DNA from: Azospirillum rugosum
GTDB taxonomy: Bacteria; Pseudomonadota; Alphaproteobacteria; Azospirillales; Azospirillaceae
Direction: 5' to 3'
Length of the DNA: 64,000 bases
Assembly (NCBI RefSeq): GCF_017876155.1
Contig: NZ_JAGINP010000002.1
Location: forward strand, 62,001-126,000
Notes under the pieces: model-generated
Database searches by the model: none
Told to the model about the DNA's origin: nothing
The model's input: only the letters and a program-made list of their open reading frames with translations
Program-made: the position numbers and the translations under genes
In this document: piece after piece, positions 50,935-59,677 of the stretch
How the letters are laid out: each line of letters starts with the position of its first letter
How positions within the stretch are numbered: the first letter of the stretch is position 1

Positions 50935-53900
50935 TCAACCGTCGCCAGCATCCCGCTTGAACGCTTCGAGATCGGCCAGCATGCGGCGATGCCGGCGTGC
51001 CGGAAGCTCATCCGGGTACGCTTTGGCGAACGGTTCATTCAGATCAATCGCCTCGTTCATAATCGCGATGGCATCCTCCAACGTACCGAACTTCGCCATC
51101 CATCGTGCCCACATCGCCAAACTGTTCGCGAGTTCATGAGCGAAATATAGCGGGTTGGCCTTTGCCTGCCTCCAATAGAGGCCTACGGCCTCCTTGATAG
51201 CGTCCAGGGCGCCCGGTCCGTCGCCCGCGTCCGACAAGCTGAAAGAGAGGTTGTTCAGGCTACTCGCCAAGTCCGGTTCGAAGCGCGCCGGGTTGGCCTT
51301 CGCCAACCTCCGCCTGATGCCTACGGCCTCCTTGATGGCGGCCAGGGCGCCCGGTCTGTCGCCCGCCTCCGACAAGCGTAAAGAGTGGTTGTACAGGCTC
51401 GACGCCAAATCCGGTTCAAGGCACGCCGGGTTGGCCTTCGCCAGCCTCCGATACAGTTCCACGGCCTGTTGGATAGCGGCCAGGGCACCCGGTTCGTCGC
51501 CCGCCTCCGACAAGCGGTTGGAGAGGTTGTTCAGGCTTCCCGCCAAGTCCGGTTCGAATCGCGCCGGGTTGGCTTTCGCCAGCCTCCGACACAGGTCCAC
51601 GGCCTGTTGGATGGCGGCCAGGGCACCCGGTCCGTCGCCCGCCTCCGACAAGCGGTTGGAGAGGCTGTTCAGGCTTCCCGCCAAGTCCGGTTCGAATCGC
51701 GCCGGGTTGGCTTTCGCCAGCCTCCGATACAGGTCCACGGCCTTTTGGATGGCGGCCAGGGCACCCGATCCGTCGCTCGCCTCCGACAAGCGGTGGGAGA
51801 GCTTGTGCAGGCTTCCCGCTAAATCCAGTTCGAAGAGCGCCGGGTTGGTTTTCACCAGCCTCCGATGCAGGTCCACGGCCTCTTGGATTGCGTTCAGGGC
51901 GCCCGGTCTGTCGCCCGCGTCCAATAACTCGCTGGAGAGATTATTCAGGACCAACGCCAAATCCGCTTCGAATCGCGCCGGGTTGGCTTTCGCCAGCCTC
52001 CGATGCAGGTCCACGGCCTTTTGGATGGCGGCCAGGGCGCCCGGTCCGTCGCCCGCCTCCGACAAGCGGTTGGAGAGATTATTCAGGGCCCACGCCAAAT
52101 TCGGTTCGAATCGCACCGGGTTGGCTTTCGTCAGCCTCCGACACAGCTCCACGGCCTCTTGGATTGCGTTCAGGGCGCCCGGTCTGTCGCCCGCCTCCGA
52201 CAACTCGCTGGAGAGATTATTCAGGACCAACGCCAAATCCGCTTCGAATCGCGCCGGGTTGGCCTTCGCCAGCCTCCGATACAGGTCCACGGCCTCTTGG
52301 ATGGCGGCTAGGGCTCCCGTTCCGTCACCTGCGCCAGACAGGTGATTGGACCCGCTGTTAAGATGCGCCGCCTTCTCCTCATCACTTTGTGCCTTCGTCG
52401 CCAGCGTCATGGAGACCACAGCAGCCACGGCTGGCATCATGCCTCCTTGCATCCTGTCGGATGCCCAGGCGTCCAGCGGAGCGCATCGCTCCGATCGGCC
52501 TTTAAGCATGGTCGCCAGCCATCGCGATAACCGGTGCTCAAGCCGTCCGAGCGTCACCTCCGCGTCGTAGGCAAGGCGCGCGGCCCGCTGAATGCTCGCC
52601 TCTTCTTGCCCACTGACGATGGCCCACAGCCACTCCGGCGCCTGCTTCGGGCGCTGGCCGAGAACCTTCACGATCAACACCGACGCGACGATATCCGGTA
52701 CCGGCGCCTGCCATTCGCATGACTCATCCAAAACGCCGGTTTCGCGAATCCGGTCCACCACCGTTTCCGGATCGCCCAGCCCCAAATCCAGCCCCTGGAC
52801 GGCCAAGCCCCGGATCAGCGTTTCGTCGAGCGCACCACGCACCGCCGCCAGCGCCGCCAACCGTGCCAGCGCCTCCTTCTGGAACCGGTGCTTGTCGGCC
52901 AAGCGGCGCAGACGCGACAACTCCCGATCCGCGAGGCTGTCGATCAACTCCGCCGCGGTCAGCGTCAGCACCGACCGGCCGCCGTCCATCACCGACTGAA
53001 CCGCCGCCGCCGCGACCAACAACGGCCGCTGGTTGGTCGGCATCCCCGTGAACCAGTGCAGGAATGCGTCCTTGTCAACCGGCTGCGGCACCGGCGTGCC
53101 GGGCGGCGACGGCACCCGCGGCACGGCCAGTCGGAACACGTCCCAGGCGTCGTCCGGGGCGATGGCGTCCGGCAGATGGATGGCCCGGTCCTGGTGGGCG
53201 GAGGCCCTGGCGTCCTGGACCAGGGACTCCCAATACTCCTCGCCACGCCGGCTGAGCAGCAGGACGCGGACGGTGCGGTGCGCGTCTTCCGCCTCTTCGG
53301 CCAGTTCCGCCAGCCGCTTCGCGATCTCGTCCCTCCGTTCTTCCGGGTAATCGACGATGAGGAAGCAGCCCTTGATCCCGGCATCGACCGGAAGCGGCTG
53401 GTCGGCGGGAACCCGGCCCGCGGCCCAGGACGGATCCTCGGCCAGCTGGGCCGCCACCTCGTGCGCGAGGCGGGTCTTGCCGCTGCCGCCCTCGCCGACC
53501 AGGAAGCGGAACCGGACCCCGCCGTCACCCCGCGCCCAGGACAGCAATTCCTGGAACTCGGCGTCGCGTCCCCTCAGTTCGGTCAGGCGGGCGTCCCAGG
53601 ACAGCCACGCCAGGGGGCCGGCGTCGTAGCGCAGGGCGGCGGCCGGTTTCCAGACGATCCGCGGCTCGTTCCAATCGGCCCGCGCCTGCGGCAGCCTCAG
53701 GATTTCGGCGGCGAACCAGCGGGACACGCGCGGCGCCAGGACCGACCAGTTCTCCAGGTCGTCGGCGTCGTACACCTTCACGTCACGCCAAACGCCCTCG
53801 GCCTTGCGCTTAGCCATCCATTTGAGCTTGTCGTCCCACTTGCGTGGCGTGACGAACACGAAGGTCGTCTGCGCCTTGTCGAGCCCGAGGGAATCGTCGG

Positions 53901-54180
53901 TGCGCTTCCGGTAATCTCTGTCCGCCTTGTCCTCGATCCACTCGACCTTGTTGGTGCCGATCTCCCAGGCGGACCAGCCCTCCGGCACCCAGGCGTTGCC
54001 GGTGGTGGCGTGGACCCGGCCGTCCCAGCCCGGCCGCTGGACTCCATCGCCGGCGGGCATGCGCAGTTCGGTCAGGGTCGCGGTCGCGAGGATCAGGCGG
54101 CGGACCAGTTCGGGGAGGCCGAACCAGCTCTCGTGGCGGTCCGCCCATTGGATCAACGCGGTCCTGTCGACGGTGAACAT
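50935..54180 (-). CDS. STAND-type NTPase with nuclease-like N-terminus and TPR array (defence candidate)
   Basis: 1081 residues from MFTVDRTAL; longer starts at 54228 (ATG) and 54252 (TTG) are possible. Residues about 1-160 form a conserved module with PGWDGRV (Asp53), WEIGTNK (Glu73, Lys78) and DYRKRT, then FVFVTPRKW, reminiscent of PD-(D/E)xK nucleases. The NTPase has Walker A LVGEGGSGKTRLA (229-236) and Walker B CFLIVDYPEER, with a sensor LLLSRRGEEYW. After a winged-helix-like region come nine 46-residue TPR units and a partial tenth. Nuclease-STAND-TPR layout matches Avs-like antiphage sensors, but the family is not proven and no partner genes are adjacent. Confidence 0.75.
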   Translation of the reverse strand: MFTVDRTALIQWADRHESWFGLPELVRRLILATATLTELRMPAGDGVQRPGWDGRVHATTGNAWVPEGWSAWEIGTNKVEWIEDKADRDYRKRTDDSLGLDKAQTTFVFVTPRKWDDKLKWMAKRKAEGVWRDVKVYDADDLENWSVLAPRVSRWFAAEILRLPQARADWNEPRIVWKPAAALRYDAGPLAWLSWDARLTELRGRDAEFQELLSWARGDGGVRFRFLVGEGGSGKTRLAHEVAAQLAEDPSWAAGRVPADQPLPVDAGIKGCFLIVDYPEERRDEIAKRLAELAEEAEDAHRTVRVLLLSRRGEEYWESLVQDARASAHQDRAIHLPDAIAPDDAWDVFRLAVPRVPSPPGTPVPQPVDKDAFLHWFTGMPTNQRPLLVAAAAVQSVMDGGRSVLTLTAAELIDSLADRELSRLRRLADKHRFQKEALARLAALAAVRGALDETLIRGLAVQGLDLGLGDPETVVDRIRETGVLDESCEWQAPVPDIVASVLIVKVLGQRPKQAPEWLWAIVSGQEEASIQRAARLAYDAEVTLGRLEHRLSRWLATMLKGRSERCAPLDAWASDRMQGGMMPAVAAVVSMTLATKAQSDEEKAAHLNSGSNHLSGAGDGTGALAAIQEAVDLYRRLAKANPARFEADLALVLNNLSSELSEAGDRPGALNAIQEAVELCRRLTKANPVRFEPNLAWALNNLSNRLSEAGDGPGALAAIQKAVDLHRRLAKANPARFEADLALVLNNLSSELLDAGDRPGALNAIQEAVDLHRRLVKTNPALFELDLAGSLHKLSHRLSEASDGSGALAAIQKAVDLYRRLAKANPARFEPDLAGSLNSLSNRLSEAGDGPGALAAIQQAVDLCRRLAKANPARFEPDLAGSLNNLSNRLSEAGDEPGALAAIQQAVELYRRLAKANPACLEPDLASSLYNHSLRLSEAGDRPGALAAIKEAVGIRRRLAKANPARFEPDLASSLNNLSFSLSDAGDGPGALDAIKEAVGLYWRQAKANPLYFAHELANSLAMWARWMAKFGTLEDAIAIMNEAIDLNEPFAKAYPDELPARRHRRMLADLEAFKRDAGDG
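51088..52329 (-). repeat. Nine 138-bp tandem units encoding TPRs
   Basis: Each unit encodes 46 residues starting GDGPGALAAIQ and ending NNLSNRLSEA. Units are in phase every 138 bp from 52329 downward and several neighbours are almost identical at the DNA level, including silent sites. The last (9th) unit is diverged. Confidence 0.9.
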
Positions 54181-54472
54181 GCCTCGCCCACGGGTGTATG
54201 CTGCGGCCAATTCGCGCTCCGCTAGCATAAACGAGGCCCCGTGCGGCCCCAATCCGTCCCGTCACGCTCCCGCCGAAATGCCGCAGTCTGGGGCCGCAAG
54301 AGACAGGAAGGCAACTCCTCCCACACCCCTTTCGTTCTGGAAAAGTTCTCGATTCCGTGCGAAACTCCCGCCCTGTGTGCAACCAACACGGGGCGACGGG
54401 GCCGGTGTCCGCCAATGCAACATCACGACAGTTCATGTTGCACAGCGTTTCACGGTGTTTCATCCGCGCCGG

Positions 54473-56452
54473 TCAGGCGGTCTTGCGCTCCGCTTCCACG
54501 TCCGTCTCCGCCTCCGTTTCGCCCGGCTCCAGCACGCCCAGTTCTTCCAGGTGGGTGAGGGCGCCGGTCAGGTTGGTGGCGACGCGGTCGGCGGCGGTTT
54601 CGGCGATGGCGCGCTCCGGGGCGTCGGCTTCGGGGTGGGCGCTCCACAGGCAGAGCAGGATCGGCACGCGCGGGCCGAAATGCAGCCGCAGCCGGCGCAC
54701 CAGCCGGCGGGCGTGGGGCAGGGCGGAGGGGTTCAGGTACGACAGGGCTATCGCCGCCACCCCGGACGTACCGAGGCTGGCGATGGCGCGCGCGGCCACC
54801 GTCTCGCAAGGGATCACGTCGGCGCGGACGCCGTGGGTTTGCAGCAGGTGGGCGAGCAGGTCGGCGGCGGCCTCGTCCAGGTCGTTGCGGGCGCCGATGC
54901 ACAGCACCAGCGGCGGCTGCGCGGCGGGGTCGGCCGGGACGGCGCTTCCCGGAGCCTGGGCCGGCGCCTGGGCGGGGGTGTTGGCCGCGGCCTTGTCCGC
55001 CGTTGCCATGGTCTCGGTCAGTTCGTCCAGCAGGGCGGCCATGCCCTCGGCCACCGCCGTACGGCCGTCGGCGGTGAGGGACCCGCGCTGGCGGTCCTGC
55101 TCGGCCAGCGACAGGGCGGGCAGCAGCAGCCGCTCGCCGACCTCCGGCAGGCTGGACTCGGCCATCCGCTCCTCGGCGATCTCCGCGGCCTCGATGGGAT
55201 CGCGGGCGAGCAGGCGCTGGTACAGCTTGGCCTCGTCGGGCAGCACCTGGCGGTCGCCCAGCATCACCTCCAGGAAATGGAGCTGCGGTACATGGCGGCC
55301 CAGCACCACCAGGCAGACGGTCAGCGGGGTCGCCAGCAGCAGCCCGACCGGCCCCCACAGGGTGGTCCAGAACACCGCCGCGACGATGATCGCCAGCGAC
55401 GACAGGCCGGTGGCCGAGCCGTACAGCCAGGGCTCGACCACGTTGTTGGAGAACAGCTCCACCGCCACGAACAGGCCGATGCACAGCAGCGGCAGGGTCC
55501 ATCCCGTGTCCACGGCGAAGGACAGCATGATCGGGAAGGCGGCGGAGATCACCGGCCCCAGGAAGGGGATGAAGCGCAGCACCGTCGCCAGCAGGCCCCA
55601 CAGCAGCGGGTTCGGCACGCCGATCAGCCACAGCCCGACGCCGATGGGAAAGCCGTACGTGACGTTCACCACGCACTGCATCAGCAGGTACCGGCTGACG
55701 CGCTCGCCGGCGTCGTTCATCGCCTCGGTCGTGCGGCTGAGGTCGCCGGAGCCGGCCAGCCGGATCAGCCGGTCGCGCAGATCCTCCCGCTGCAGCAGCA
55801 TGAAGATGGTGAAGACCAGCACCATGCCCGCGGTGGCGAAGGGGGCCAGCGCCGGCCCCAGCACGTTGCGGGCGATCTCGAAGGGGCTGGAGCTTGGCTG
55901 CTCCACGCGCACCGGGATCGGCTCCCGCTCGGCCGTCCGCGTCGCCGGGGCGGTGGGGGAGGCGGCGGCGGCCGGGTCCTGCGGGGGTGTTTGCTGGCCG
56001 GTGACCTTCTCGAACTCCTGCCGCAGGTCGTGGAAGGCGTCCGTCGCCTGCTTCATGGCGCCGCCGCCGCCGGCGGTGGTGGCGGTGGAGCGCAGCGACT
56101 CCAGCTTCGTGTGGATGTTGCGCTGGTACGAGGGCAGGTTGCTGGCGAGGTCGCCGATCTGGCTGCCCACCACCGTGCCGAAGCCGGCGAGCGCCGCGAA
56201 GACCAGGATCACCACCAGCAGCACCGAGGGCACGCGACCGATCCGCAGCCGCTCCAGCCGGCTGACCGCGGGGCTCAGGACGAAGCTCAGCAGCACCGCC
56301 AGCGCGATGGGCACCAGGATGTCGGCGCCCAGGTACAGCGTCGCCACCACCAGGGCGATGATCAGCAGGGTGGTCTGGGCCGAGGCGGGCGGAACGGCCT
56401 TGGGTACGGGAATCGGGCGGGCCTGGAGTTGGCGGGCGGTGTCCTCGGCCAT
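54473..56452 (-). CDS. AI-2E (PerM-like) family transporter with C-terminal cytosolic domain
   Basis: 659 residues. Residues about 25-400 have the AI-2E exporter topology: an N-terminal pair (LLIIALVVATLYLGADILVP), a large Ala/Pro-rich loop and a cluster after FATAGMVLVFTIFMLLQRED, with LRFIPFLGPVISAAFP the family hallmark. The C-terminal ~140 residues (PLVLCIGARNDLDEAAADLL; SGVAAIALSYLNPSALPHAR) resemble a Rossmann-like, B12-binding-type domain without the cobalamin DxHxxG histidine. Substrate unknown. Confidence 0.85.
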   Translation of the reverse strand: MAEDTARQLQARPIPVPKAVPPASAQTTLLIIALVVATLYLGADILVPIALAVLLSFVLSPAVSRLERLRIGRVPSVLLVVILVFAALAGFGTVVGSQIGDLASNLPSYQRNIHTKLESLRSTATTAGGGGAMKQATDAFHDLRQEFEKVTGQQTPPQDPAAAASPTAPATRTAEREPIPVRVEQPSSSPFEIARNVLGPALAPFATAGMVLVFTIFMLLQREDLRDRLIRLAGSGDLSRTTEAMNDAGERVSRYLLMQCVVNVTYGFPIGVGLWLIGVPNPLLWGLLATVLRFIPFLGPVISAAFPIMLSFAVDTGWTLPLLCIGLFVAVELFSNNVVEPWLYGSATGLSSLAIIVAAVFWTTLWGPVGLLLATPLTVCLVVLGRHVPQLHFLEVMLGDRQVLPDEAKLYQRLLARDPIEAAEIAEERMAESSLPEVGERLLLPALSLAEQDRQRGSLTADGRTAVAEGMAALLDELTETMATADKAAANTPAQAPAQAPGSAVPADPAAQPPLVLCIGARNDLDEAAADLLAHLLQTHGVRADVIPCETVAARAIASLGTSGVAAIALSYLNPSALPHARRLVRRLRLHFGPRVPILLCLWSAHPEADAPERAIAETAADRVATNLTGALTHLEELGVLEPGETEAETDVEAERKTA

Positions 56453-56608
56453 GGTCGGGTGTGGCGCTCCGGTGCGGTGAACCCCTCAAGAACACCGCCA
56501 TCAAGGGCACGTTCCGGGTGCGGCGCGCGCTTTTTCCAGCCTTCCGTGACGAAACGCCGACCCGGGCTGTTTACCTCTGCGTGGTTATCGCTTTTTACGG
56601 AGGGCGCT

Positions 56609-57049
56609 ATGCGTAGGGTCGCACTTCCCGTGCTGTCGGCGGTCATCCTGCTGTCCCTGGGTGGCTGTGCGGAGACCAGCAGCTGGTTCGGCGGGTCCAA
56701 CGAGCAGGCGGCCCGGCCGATTCCGCAGCAGTCCCTGCAGACCGCGTCGCGGATTGAGCCCGAGGCGATGCTCGGCAAGACCGTGGTGTCCTACGACGGG
56801 CAGAAGGTCGGCACCGTCGACGACGTCCTGATGAACCGCAACAACCGGCCGAGCGAGCTGCTGGTGTCCAGCGGCGGCGTCATGGGGCTCGGCGCGCACA
56901 ACGTGGCGCTGGACATCGACAACGTGCGCTATTCCCGCGAGCGCGACGAGCTGGTGGCGACCCAGCTGACCAAGGAGCAGTTCGCCAACCTGCCGGCCTA
57001 CAAGGACGACGGCCGCATGGTGTCGCTGAACCGGCAGATGGGGAAGTAG
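56609..57049 (+). CDS. PRC-barrel domain lipoprotein
   Basis: 146 residues. A lipoprotein signal ends in LSLGGCAE (lipobox LGGC, Cys20). Residues about 55-130 form a PRC-barrel: EAMLGKTVVSYDGQKVGTVD, then DVLMNRNNRPSELLVS. GGAGG precedes the ATG. Extracytoplasmic PRC-barrel proteins are common in Azospirillum and rhizobia, with little known function. It is divergent from the AI-2E gene. Confidence 0.82.
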   Translation: MRRVALPVLSAVILLSLGGCAETSSWFGGSNEQAARPIPQQSLQTASRIEPEAMLGKTVVSYDGQKVGTVDDVLMNRNNRPSELLVSSGGVMGLGAHNVALDIDNVRYSRERDELVATQLTKEQFANLPAYKDDGRMVSLNRQMGK

Positions 57050-57055
57050 TGGGGC

Positions 57056-57475
57056 TCAGTCGTCCGGCTTGCCGGACCGCAGCCGCTTGATGGCGGACCG
57101 CTGGCCCTTGGCCTCCAGGCGGCGGCGCTTGGAGCCGAGGGTCGGCTTGGTCGGCCGGCGCGGGGTGGGCGGGACCGCCGCCTCGCGGATCAAGTCGATC
57201 AGCCGCTCCAGCGCGTCCTGCCGGTTGCGGACCTGCGTCCGGTGCCGGTCGGCCACCAGCACCAGCACGCCGTCCTGGGTCAGCCGGCTGCCCGCCAGCC
57301 GCTCCAGCCGATGCCGGACGTCGTCCGGCAAGTTCGGCGAGCGCCGCACGTCGAATCGGAGCTGGACCGCGCTCTCGGTCTTGTTGACGTGCTGACCGCC
57401 CGGGCCGGAGGCGCGGATGAAGCTTTCCTCGATCTCGTTGTCGTCGAGGCTGATGCGGTGGGTGACTCGGATCAT
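57056..57475 (-). CDS. arfB: Alternative ribosome-rescue factor ArfB (peptidyl-tRNA hydrolase)
   Basis: 139 residues. RASGPGGQHVNKTESAVQLR carries the catalytic GGQ, and the Lys/Arg-rich C-terminal tail (KPTLGSKRRRLEAKGQRSAI) enters the empty mRNA channel of stalled ribosomes. This length and tail distinguish it from RF1/RF2. It hydrolyses peptidyl-tRNA on non-stop ribosomes. It starts 13 bp after the DsbA-family gene ends and is likely cotranscribed. Confidence 0.92.
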   Translation of the reverse strand: MIRVTHRISLDDNEIEESFIRASGPGGQHVNKTESAVQLRFDVRRSPNLPDDVRHRLERLAGSRLTQDGVLVLVADRHRTQVRNRQDALERLIDLIREAAVPPTPRRPTKPTLGSKRRRLEAKGQRSAIKRLRSGKPDD

Positions 57476-57488
57476 GGGGTGATAACGC

Positions 57489-58142
57489 TCAATCCGCCGC
57501 GACGGTCACGCCTTCCTGCTCATCGACCGCAAGGTCCAGGAGCGGAAGGAAGCTGGCCGGTTCCTGCGCACCCGACAGGGCGTAGCGGCGGTTGAAGATG
57601 TAGCAGGGCACCGCCTGCAGCCCGAGCTGCCGCGCCATCGAATCGGCGCTCGCCACGGCGGCCGCTTCCGCGTCGGTGGCCAGCAGCCCCTTGATCGCTT
57701 GGAAATCGAAGCCCAGAGACGCGGCCGTGCCGGCCAGCGTGTCCCGGTCGCCGATGTCCAGCCCGTCCACGAAATAAGCGTGGAACAAGGCGTCGGCCAT
57801 GGCGTCGCCGAGTCCACGCCGCGCCGCCATGCGGACCAGGCGGTGGGCATCGAAGCTGTTGGGCGTCCGCCGCACGCGATCCAGGCGCAGGGGCAGCCCG
57901 TCGCGCTCGGCCGTTTCCTCGACGACGAGGTGGATTTGCCGCGCCCGCTCCGTCCCGCCGAACTTGGCCGCGAGGTAGGCGCTCCGCTCCATGCCGCCCG
58001 GCGCCATGTCCGGGTTCAGTTGAAACGGCTGCCAGCGCAGTTCGACATGCAGCCGCGGCCGATCCGCCAAGGCGCGCGCGAGGCGGCGCTTGCCGATGTA
58101 ACACCAAGGGCAAATCAGGTCGGCGAAGGTTTCGATGAGCAT
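57489..58142 (-). CDS. DsbA-family oxidoreductase (FrnE-like)
   Basis: 217 residues from MLIETFADL; an upstream ATG at 58166 is possible. LICPWCYIGKRRL holds the CPWC redox motif of the FrnE/HCCA-isomerase-like DsbA group, and LQAVPCYIFNRRYALSGAQE the cis-Pro-like region. No signal peptide, so a cytosolic thiol oxidoreductase. FrnE relatives are linked to oxidative stress and polyketide biosynthesis. Confidence 0.88.
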   Translation of the reverse strand: MLIETFADLICPWCYIGKRRLARALADRPRLHVELRWQPFQLNPDMAPGGMERSAYLAAKFGGTERARQIHLVVEETAERDGLPLRLDRVRRTPNSFDAHRLVRMAARRGLGDAMADALFHAYFVDGLDIGDRDTLAGTAASLGFDFQAIKGLLATDAEAAAVASADSMARQLGLQAVPCYIFNRRYALSGAQEPASFLPLLDLAVDEQEGVTVAAD

Positions 58143-58323
58143 GGTGGAGGTACTATCCTCCATCATCGCCCGGTCGCGCAACCGCGCAGCCTCTCCGAAG
58201 TGCCGCGTTCGGAGCGTTGTCATTCCTCCGCTGCCCGGTTGTGCAACCCTTTGTTAACCCATCCGGTTCGACAGTCGCCTTGTGCCGCGGAGCGGGTCCG
58301 GGGCGAGTTGGGGTGCGCGGACG

Positions 58324-58782
58324 ATGGGCAATTCCTATGTGGACGGCAAGGTGCGCGACGCGCTGATGGCGGCCAAGGGGAGCCGCGCGACCGCGCAGAA
58401 GCTGCTGATGGCCTGGGCGGTCGAGGACCCGCAGCTGATGCTGGGCATCGCGCAGCCCTTCCTGAAGGCGATTTCGGCGGCGGCCATCGAGCGGGGAGCG
58501 CGAAACCCCGGCGGCGCTCGTCCGGCGGCGACTGGGCCTCGCGGGCGTTCGGCCCCCGACTCGGCGCTCAGCAAGGAAGCGCTTGCCAATGTCCTGAGCC
58601 GTCTCGGCCGCGACCCGGACGAGAACGAGGCGCAGCCGCCGCGCAAGGGCACGGCCGGACCGGCGCCCATGCGGTCGGCGACCATGGTCGTGCCGGCGTC
58701 GGGCGGCGGCAACCCGGGCGTCACCCACGAGAAGGCGATGATGACCATCGCCAAGGCCTTCGTCGCGAAGAAGATCCGCTGA
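58324..58782 (+). CDS. Hypothetical protein
   Basis: 152 residues. The N-terminal ~55 are helical (NSYVDGKVRDALMAAKGSRA and KLLMAWAVEDPQLMLGIAQ), the middle is low-complexity Gly/Pro/Arg, and the C-terminus is basic (EKAMMTIAKAFVAKKIR). The N-terminal pattern recurs in small Rhodospirillaceae proteins, but I do not recognise a family. It stands alone between divergent and convergent neighbours. Confidence 0.6.
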   Translation: MGNSYVDGKVRDALMAAKGSRATAQKLLMAWAVEDPQLMLGIAQPFLKAISAAAIERGARNPGGARPAATGPRGRSAPDSALSKEALANVLSRLGRDPDENEAQPPRKGTAGPAPMRSATMVVPASGGGNPGVTHEKAMMTIAKAFVAKKIR

Positions 58783-58791
58783 GGATCGGCC

Positions 58792-59172
58792 TCACTCGTC
58801 GAACCAGCCCTTGTTCTTGGGCACGACCTTGATCTCGGGCGGCGGGCTGGCCAGGGCGGTGTAGCCGTTCTTGTAAGGGTCCGGTATGTGGTGGCAATCC
58901 ACGTCCGCGAGCGTCCGGTAGCAGTAGACCTTGGTCCGGTCGACCATGACCTTGTCCGGGCAATATTCGCCGATTTCCGTGAACTTGAGCGAGGAGCAAT
59001 CGCGTCCCGTCGCGGCCGACGCGACGTGATCGAACACCGTCTTCTTGGTGCTGGTCAGGGACACCATATCGGCGCCCATGCTCGCGACCGTAAAGGGCGT
59101 GGACGTGAAGAAGCATCCACCGAGCGGCAGAGCCGAAACCAGCAGGGTCGCCAACGCGCTGATGTGCCTCAT
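58792..59172 (-). CDS. Hypothetical lipoprotein
   Basis: 126 residues. The signal MRHISALATLLVSALPLGGC ends in a lipobox (Cys20). The mature part has four further cysteines (RDCSSL, EYCPDK, VYCYRT, DVDCHH), likely paired in disulfides. AADVDCHHIPDPY-type endings are common in small alphaproteobacterial lipoproteins, but no function is known. Confidence 0.65.
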   Translation of the reverse strand: MRHISALATLLVSALPLGGCFFTSTPFTVASMGADMVSLTSTKKTVFDHVASAATGRDCSSLKFTEIGEYCPDKVMVDRTKVYCYRTLADVDCHHIPDPYKNGYTALASPPPEIKVVPKNKGWFDE

Positions 59173-59229
59173 GACCGCCCTTTCCTCAAGCCCGCCGATT
59201 CCAGACGAATGCCCTTAAAAAGATGTGAA

Positions 59230-59484
59230 TCAGCGCAGCAGAGTGCAAATGCGCGACCGGCACTGCACGAGCACGAAGGCGTCCTTGTCCTCCGTGCAGT
59301 TCACCTTGAAGACGGTCTGCCCCTCGCGGCCGACGGCGTAGCGCATCACCTCCAGCTTGGCGGGCGTGCAGTTTCCCGATGAGCGGGCAGCTTCCTTGGC
59401 CTCCGCCTGCCCGGCGGAGACGTTCGCGGCCTGTGCCGCGGGCGCCAGCAGCAATCCTGCGGCGATAAGGAGTGGGAGGCGCAT
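59230..59484 (-). CDS. Small secreted hypothetical protein
   Basis: 84 residues with a Sec signal (LPLLIAAGLLLAPAAQAANV, cleavage after AQA). The mature part is about 63 residues with four cysteines (GNCTPAKLE, VNCTED, VQCRSRICTLLR). It is periplasmic. It is not recognised. It lies on the same strand as the lipoprotein upstream of 59172, with a 57-bp gap. Confidence 0.6.
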   Translation of the reverse strand: MRLPLLIAAGLLLAPAAQAANVSAGQAEAKEAARSSGNCTPAKLEVMRYAVGREGQTVFKVNCTEDKDAFVLVQCRSRICTLLR

Positions 59485-59570
59485 GGGATCACGGACGGGT
59501 GCGGGGCATCGGCCGCACTATGGCATGGAGAGCCGCAAAACGCCTGTGAGAATGCGCAAAAGTTCTCCAT

Positions 59571-59606
59571 GAAAAAAGCCCGCCGACGCTGTGTGTCGGC
59601 GGGCTT
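59571..59606 (-). terminator. Rho-independent terminator of glnA
   Basis: A perfect 12-bp stem AAGCCCGCCGAC/GTCGGCGGGCTT with a 7-nt loop, followed on the minus strand by TTTTTT. It lies 72 bp past the glnA stop. Confidence 0.92.
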
Positions 59607-59677
59607 CTCCGCGAAGACGAACCTTCGGGGTTCCGACCCGACGCGTGGGCGGGCCGGAACTCCGAAGCGGTCCGAAA

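Noticed and set aside
51088..52329. CRISPR-like array
   Set aside because: The repeats are long (138 bp), in phase with a reading frame, without unique spacers, and encode TPR units.
53927..56608. Upstream extension of the PRC-barrel protein to over 1000 residues
   Set aside because: The frame is antisense to the STAND and AI-2E genes. The true start at 56609 has a ribosome-binding site and a lipoprotein signal peptide.
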